DNA of 26,181 nt, taken from assembly GCA_002350105.1 (NCBI GenBank), contig DEDT01000053.1:905-27085 (forward strand), in the 5' to 3' direction. Made by a program: the position numbers and the translations under genes. Source of the DNA: Selenomonadaceae bacterium UBA2897. GTDB lineage: Bacteria; Bacillota; Negativicutes; Selenomonadales; Selenomonadaceae. Under the pieces are notes generated by a model. That model saw nothing but the letters and a program-made list of their open reading frames with translations. It ran no database searches and had not been told where the DNA came from. Numbering within the stretch: position 1 is the stretch's first letter; each line of letters opens with the position of its first letter. Positions 21,711 through 26,181 of the stretch are shown piece by piece.

Positions 21711-22256
21711 ATGAGTGATAAATCCGCAAAGAAAGCAGTCGTGGCTGAGCTCAAAGAGCAGCTCGAGAGCTCCAAAGCTGTCGTGCTGACGACGTACAAA
21801 GGCCTGACTGTAGAGCAGGACACGGAGCTGCGCAGCGAGCTGCGCAAAGCTGGTGTCACCTATCATGTCGTCAAGAACACGATGCTCCGCATCGCTGCCA
21901 AGGAGGCTGGTATTGAAGGCCTCGACGAGCAGCTGAACGGCACGACGGCTATGGCATACTCCACTGAGGATGCTGTTGCTCCGGCTAAGGTGATCAGCGA
22001 GTTCATCAAGAAGAACAAGCTGGACGAGGCTGAGGTGCTTCAGATCAAAGCTGGTATGCTCGATGGCAAAGTCATCGCCCTCGAGAAAGTCAAGGAACTC
22101 GCTTCCCTGCCTTCCCGCGAGGAACTGCTGGCCAAACTGCTGGGCAGCATGAACGCCCCGATTGCGAACACGGCCAACGTGCTCCAGGGCGTTATCCGCA
22201 AAGCCGTATATGCGCTCAACGCTGTACGCGAGCAGAAAGAGCAGGCTTCTGCCTAA
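21711..22256 (+). CDS. rplJ: 50S ribosomal protein L10
   Basis: The 181-residue L10 is the base of the L7/L12 stalk. The N-terminal rRNA-binding domain shows SSKAVVLTTYKGLTVEQ and YHVVKNTMLRIA, and the C-terminal helix that carries the L12 dimers contains NVLQGVIRKAVYALNAVREQ (in part). The family is usually about 165-175 residues, so this one is slightly long. The GGAGG site lies before the ATG, and the gene is controlled by the leader at 21511-21668. Confidence 0.97.
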   Translation: MSDKSAKKAVVAELKEQLESSKAVVLTTYKGLTVEQDTELRSELRKAGVTYHVVKNTMLRIAAKEAGIEGLDEQLNGTTAMAYSTEDAVAPAKVISEFIKKNKLDEAEVLQIKAGMLDGKVIALEKVKELASLPSREELLAKLLGSMNAPIANTANVLQGVIRKAVYALNAVREQKEQASA

Positions 22257-22328
22257 AGGCAGCCTGATGGCTCTTTCCGCATAATCTTGAAACAGAAATA
22301 AATTTATAAAAATTGGAGGAATATCAAA

Positions 22329-22697
22329 ATGACGAAAGAAGAAATCCTTGAAGCCATTGAGAACATGAGCGTTCTCGAGCTGTCCGAGCTCGTAAAAGAC
22401 ATGGAGGAGAAGTTCGGCGTTAGCGCTGCTGCTCCGGTCGCTGTTGCTGCTGCTGGCGCTGCTGCTGGTGCTGCTGCTGAGGAGAAATCCGAGTTCACGG
22501 TTGTCCTCAAAGAGGTCGGTGACAAGAAGATCAACGTCATCAAGGCTGTTCGCGAGGCTACGGGCCTGGGCCTGAAGGACGCAAAGGCTCTCGTTGATGG
22601 CGCTCCGGCTAACGTCAAAGAGAACGTTGCTAAGGACGAGGCTGAGGCTCTGAAGGCTAAGCTCGAAGAGGCTGGCGCTACGGTTGAGCTGAAGTAA
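22329..22697 (+). CDS. rplL: 50S ribosomal protein L7/L12
   Basis: The 122-residue stalk protein recruits translation factors and is present in several copies per ribosome. It has an N-terminal dimerisation helix pair (about 1-34), a flexible Ala/Val/Gly hinge (about 35-55) and the C-terminal factor-binding domain with KKINVIKAVREATGLGLKDAKALV (in part). The leader just before it (about 22285-22315) is strongly A/T-rich with a clean GGAGGA site, suiting the high translation that L12 needs. Confidence 0.97.
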   Translation: MTKEEILEAIENMSVLELSELVKDMEEKFGVSAAAPVAVAAAGAAAGAAAEEKSEFTVVLKEVGDKKINVIKAVREATGLGLKDAKALVDGAPANVKENVAKDEAEALKAKLEEAGATVELK

Positions 22698-22725
22698 TTC
22701 AGTTTTTGACTGATACTGTCTGACG

Positions 22726-22753
22726 AAGACCACCCTGCGGGGTGGTCTTTTTG
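22726..22753 (+). terminator. Terminator after rplL
   Basis: AAGACCACCC (22726-22735) pairs with GGGTGGTCTT (22740-22749) over a 4-nt loop and is followed by a T run to about 22752. It separates rplJL from rpoB. Confidence 0.92.
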
Positions 22754-22779
22754 CATGCCATCATTTTATATTTTTTCTC

Positions 22780-22808
22780 TTGACAGACAGGATGCGTTGT
22801 GCTAACAT
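22780..22808 (+). promoter_or_regulatory. Promoter of rpoB
   Basis: TTGACA (22780-22785), a 17-nt spacer and TAACAT (22803-22808) with an upstream TGTGC extended -10 block. With the preceding terminator, this makes rpoB a separate transcription unit. Confidence 0.85.
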
Positions 22809-22841
22809 TTTAAAATACAGGACTTTGCACAGGGGATAAGT

Positions 22842-22890
22842 GCGCGCAAATGGCTAGAAGGTGTGGTATCATCTCTGTTTGCGTGCTTTT
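22842..22890 (+). promoter_or_regulatory. Hairpin with T-run in the rpoB leader, candidate attenuator
   Basis: GCGCGCAAA (22842-22850) pairs with TTTGCGTGC (22878-22886), nine pairs with one G-U. The 27-nt loop can itself partly pair (AGAAGGTG with CATCTCT). TTTTATGTTT follows. It lies between the rpoB promoter and start codon, so it could trim transcription in response to an unknown signal. Confidence 0.4.
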
Positions 22891-22954
22891 ATGTTTCCTG
22901 CGGCAGGGCCGGATTTGTTTATACGATTTATCAGGCTAAGGGGTGAAGGATTTA

Positions 22955-25900
22955 ATGTTTAATCCTGTGCCGGTGGGCAAAAGAACCAGGTATAGCTACG
23001 CCAGAATCAAGGACGTCATGAAAATGCCGCACTTGCTGGATATCCAGAGGAACAGCTACCAGTGGTTCCTTGATAAGGGCTTGCAGGAAATCTTCAACGA
23101 CATTTCACCAATCCAGGATTTCTCGGGTAATCTCGTGCTCTCCTTCGAGAGCTTCTCGCTGGGCGAGCCGAAGTACGATCTGGACGAGTGCAAACAGCGC
23201 GATGTGACGATGGCGGCCCCAATCCGGGTCAACGTGCGTCTCATCAACCGCGAGACGGGCGAGATTAAAGAGCAGGAAGTCTTCATGGGTGATTTCCCAC
23301 TGATGACGGATACGGGTACGTTCATCATCAACGGTGCTGAGCGTGTCATCGTCAGCCAGCTCGTACGTTCCCCCGGTGCCTATTACGGGGAGGATATCGA
23401 TCCTACCGGTAAACATCTCTATAATGCTACGGTCATCCCAAACCGCGGTGCCTGGATCGAGCTGGAGACGGACACGAATGACGTCGTCTCCGTACGCATC
23501 GACCGCACGCGCAAGATGCCGGTGACCTACTTCATCCGCGCGCTCGGCTTCGATACGGATGAGGAGATTCTCGAGCTGTTCGGCAACGATCAGCGCATCA
23601 TCAATACGCTCGACCCGGCGGTCGACAAGGTCAAGACGCACCGCGAAGCGGTCATCGAGATCTACCATCGCCTGCGTCCGGGTGAGCCGGCCAACGAGGA
23701 CAACGCCCAGCAGCTGCTGGATTCGCTGTTCTTCGACCCCAAACGCTACGACCTCGCTACGGTGGGCCGCTACAAGCTGACGAAGAAGCTCGGCTGGAAG
23801 CGCCGCATCCTCGGCAAGGTACTCGCAGACCCGATCGTGGATCAGGAGACGGGCGAGATCGTCATCCCACAGGGTGAAGTCGTCACCGAGGATATGCTCG
23901 ATGCCGTGAAGCCCGAGGACGAGACGAAACTCTTCGGCGATGGCATCATCACGCTTTATGTCCTGCGCAAGGACGGACAGCGCGAGAAGATGCTCTGCTC
24001 CCGCACGCTCGATATCTATGACCGCACGATCACGAAAGAGGATATCGTCGCGTCCATCAGCTATCTGCTGAACCTCATGGATGGCTTCGGCCACAAGGAT
24101 GATATCGACCATCTGGGCAACCGCCGCGTACGCGCGGTGGGCGAGCTGCTGCAGAATCAGTTCCGCATCGGCCTTTCCCGCATGGAGCGTGTCGTGCGCG
24201 AGCGCATGACCATCCAGGATGTCGATGTCATCACGCCGCAGGCGCTCATCAACATCCGTCCGGTCGTCGCTGCGATCAAGGAGTTCTTCGGGTCCTCCCA
24301 GCTGTCCCAGTTCATGGACCAGCACAATCCGCTGTCCGAGCTCACGCATAAGCGCCGTCTGTCGGCCCTCGGCCCGGGCGGTTTGTCCCGTGAGCGCGCC
24401 GGTTTCGAGGTTCGCGATGTCCATAACTCCCATTACGGCCGCATGTGCCCGGTTGAGTCCCCTGAGGGCCCGAACATCGGCCTGATCGGTTCGCTGGCTA
24501 CGTTCGCGCGCATCAACCAGTTCGGCTTCATGGAGACGCCGTACCGCCGCGTGGACAAGGAGACGCACAAGGTTACGGATGAAGTGCGCTACCTCACGGC
24601 TGATGAAGAGGATGATCTCGTCATCGCCCAGGCCAATGAGCCGCTGGACGAAAATGACTGGTTCGTCAATGAGCGCGTCACGGCGCGCTTCAAAGAGGAG
24701 ACGGGCCTGCACAACCGCGAAACCGTCGACTACATGGACGTGAGCCCGCGCCAGGTCTTCTCCATTGCGACGGCCATGATTCCATTCCTCGAAAACGATG
24801 ATGCGAACCGTGCCCTCATGGGTGCGAACATGCAGCGCCAGGGCGTGCCTCTGCTGCGCACGCAGGCTCCGCTCGTCGGCACGGGCATGGAGTACAAGGC
24901 TGCCTGTGACTCCGGCGTCATGATTCTCGCGAAACATGCCGGTACGGTCGAGACCGTCACGGCTGACTATATCGATGTCCGCACGGCGGACGGTGGCCTC
25001 GACCACTATAAACTGCAGAAATTCCAGCGCTCCAACCAGAGCACCTGCATTAACCAGGTGCCTATCGTCTACAAGGGCGATCAGGTGGAGGAGCATCAGC
25101 CCATCGCCGACGGCCCGGCTACGGATCACGGCGAGCTGGCACTCGGCTACAACATCGTTGTCGCCTACATGCCGTGGGAGGGCTATAACTACGAGGATGC
25201 TGTGCTCCTGTCCGAGAACCTCGTGAAACGCGATCTCTACACCTCCATTCATATCGAGGAGTATGAGTGCGATGCGCGCGACACGAAGCTTGGTCCTGAG
25301 GAAATCACGCGCGACATCCCGAATGTCGCCGAGGACGCGATTAAAGACCTCGATGAGGATGGTATCATCTCCATCGGCGCCGATGTGCGTCCGGGCGATA
25401 TCCTCGTCGGTAAGGTCACGCCAAAAGGCGAGACGGAGCTGACGGCCGAGGAGCGCCTGCTGCGCGCCATCTTCGGCGAGAAGGCCCGCGAGGTACGTGA
25501 TACGTCCCTGCGCGTGCCGCACGGCGAGATGGGCAAGATCGTCGATGTGAAGCTCTTCAGCCGCGAGAACAACGATGAACTGCCGCCAGGCGTGAACCGC
25601 CTCGTGCGCATCTACATCGCACAGAAACGCAAGATTTCCGTCGGCGATAAGATGGCCGGCCGTCATGGTAACAAGGGTGTCGTCTCGCGCATCATGCGCC
25701 AGGAGGATATGCCTTTCCTGCCGGATGGTACGCCGGTCGACCTCGTGCTGAACCCGTTGGGCGTGCCTTCCCGTATGAACATCGGCCAGATTCTCGAGGT
25801 TCATCTGGGCATGGCCGTCAAGAAGCTCGGCGATCAGATCAAGGCGGGCGACCCGACGGTCGAGGCACGTCTGCGCAAGGCGGGTTACGATTTCGATAAA

Positions 25901-26181
25901 TATGGCATGCCGAAGCCGGATAAGGCTGGTATCCATATCGCGACGCCAATCTTCGATGGTGCGCGCTGGGATGATATCCAGACGACCATGGAATGTGCGG
26001 GCCTGCCGGCCGATGGCAAGACCGTGCTCTACGATGGTCGCACGGGTGAGCCATTCGAGAACCGCGTCACGGTAGGTATCACCTACTTCCTGAAACTGCA
26101 TCATCTGGTTGCGGATAAGATTCATGCCCGCTCCACGGGCCCGTACTCCCTCGTCACGCAGCAGCCGCTGGGCGGCAAGGC
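22955..26181 (+). CDS. rpoB: RNA polymerase beta subunit (3' end off window)
   Basis: About 1,075 residues of RpoB are present and the frame is open at the window end (last residues QPLGGKA), so the C-terminal 100-200 residues are missing. Landmarks include the N-terminal PVPVGKRTRYSYARI, the protrusion/lobe, the rifampicin pocket FFGSSQLSQFMDQHNPLSEL with HKRRLSALGPGGL (contact residues as in sensitive enzymes), CPVESPEGPNIGLIGSLA, and the catalytic-side KVTPKGETEL and GDKMAGRHGNKGVVS. AAGGGGTGA precedes the ATG at 22955. It has its own promoter and a 147-nt leader. rpoC is expected next. Confidence 0.98.
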   Translation, partial: MFNPVPVGKRTRYSYARIKDVMKMPHLLDIQRNSYQWFLDKGLQEIFNDISPIQDFSGNLVLSFESFSLGEPKYDLDECKQRDVTMAAPIRVNVRLINRETGEIKEQEVFMGDFPLMTDTGTFIINGAERVIVSQLVRSPGAYYGEDIDPTGKHLYNATVIPNRGAWIELETDTNDVVSVRIDRTRKMPVTYFIRALGFDTDEEILELFGNDQRIINTLDPAVDKVKTHREAVIEIYHRLRPGEPANEDNAQQLLDSLFFDPKRYDLATVGRYKLTKKLGWKRRILGKVLADPIVDQETGEIVIPQGEVVTEDMLDAVKPEDETKLFGDGIITLYVLRKDGQREKMLCSRTLDIYDRTITKEDIVASISYLLNLMDGFGHKDDIDHLGNRRVRAVGELLQNQFRIGLSRMERVVRERMTIQDVDVITPQALINIRPVVAAIKEFFGSSQLSQFMDQHNPLSELTHKRRLSALGPGGLSRERAGFEVRDVHNSHYGRMCPVESPEGPNIGLIGSLATFARINQFGFMETPYRRVDKETHKVTDEVRYLTADEEDDLVIAQANEPLDENDWFVNERVTARFKEETGLHNRETVDYMDVSPRQVFSIATAMIPFLENDDANRALMGANMQRQGVPLLRTQAPLVGTGMEYKAACDSGVMILAKHAGTVETVTADYIDVRTADGGLDHYKLQKFQRSNQSTCINQVPIVYKGDQVEEHQPIADGPATDHGELALGYNIVVAYMPWEGYNYEDAVLLSENLVKRDLYTSIHIEEYECDARDTKLGPEEITRDIPNVAEDAIKDLDEDGIISIGADVRPGDILVGKVTPKGETELTAEERLLRAIFGEKAREVRDTSLRVPHGEMGKIVDVKLFSRENNDELPPGVNRLVRIYIAQKRKISVGDKMAGRHGNKGVVSRIMRQEDMPFLPDGTPVDLVLNPLGVPSRMNIGQILEVHLGMAVKKLGDQIKAGDPTVEARLRKAGYDFDKYGMPKPDKAGIHIATPIFDGARWDDIQTTMECAGLPADGKTVLYDGRTGEPFENRVTVGITYFLKLHHLVADKIHARSTGPYSLVTQQPLGGK

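Noticed and set aside
24283..24450. Possible rifampicin-resistance changes in RpoB
   Set aside because: The main contact residues (Asp, His and Ser of the pocket) match sensitive enzymes. The few differences are conservative.
23105..26125. A 1006-codon open frame on the - strand opposite rpoB
   Set aside because: rpoB is certain on the + strand. The antisense frame is a by-product of strong G/C bias at third positions, and its product is rich in D, R, H, L and I without any domain.

Overview
The window looks like a chromosome segment from a GC-rich, motile, Gram-negative-type Firmicute of the Negativicutes, most likely Selenomonadaceae. This is inferred from four things: a Bacillus-like flagellar/chemotaxis gene order carrying extra FapA and SwrB-like genes, a DUF3793-flavodoxin pair, a PPi-type phosphofructokinase, and the ribosomal protein and RpoB sequences. 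Species was not determined.

Region 1 (1-10416) is the 3' part of a fla/che operon, all on the + strand and tightly packed: flhG (cut by the window edge), a PilZ/YcgR-like c-di-GMP effector, cheB, cheA, cheW, cheC, cheD, a small two-TM protein, the flagellar sigma factor fliA/sigD, fapA (DUF342), a small conserved-type protein, and a SwrB-like membrane coiled-coil protein. It closes with a strong intrinsic terminator. The set covers flagellar number control (FlhG), motor braking (PilZ), adaptation (CheB, CheC, CheD), the kinase core (CheA, CheW) and late flagellar gene expression (sigma-28).

Region 2 (10411-14910) is a mosaic of short units. Directly behind the operon terminator lies an MCP gene that has lost its sensor and membrane part. 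It is followed by a Gfo/Idh/MocA oxidoreductase, then a unit with a good Fur box driving DUF3793 and a flavodoxin (an iron-starvation signature), and a convergent membrane-anchored polysaccharide deacetylase on the - strand. Two near-identical palindromes (11559-11589 and 13860-13888) follow the MCP fragment and the flavodoxin. The second one precedes what looks like the tail of a lost XRE regulator.

Region 3 (14911-18875) holds a SEC-C-tagged methionine aminopeptidase, a DEAD-box RNA helicase and a long-form phosphofructokinase with the residues of PPi-dependent enzymes. Divergent promoters lie at 14952-15013.

Region 4 (18886-26181) is core information processing: tRNA-fMet, tRNA-Thr(GGT) and tRNA-Met under one consensus promoter; rpmG-secE-nusG-rplK-rplA; an L10 leader; rplJ-rplL; a terminator; and rpoB with its own promoter and a structured leader. 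RpoB runs off the window.

No IS element, prophage, CRISPR array or rRNA was seen. No gene-free stretch exceeds about 300 bases apart from 18809-19374, which holds the tRNA cluster and its signals. I found no clearly new multi-gene system. The most unusual items are the truncated MCP joined to the operon terminator, the palindrome pair, the Fur-controlled DUF3793-flavodoxin unit and the uncharacterised proteins inside the fla/che operon.
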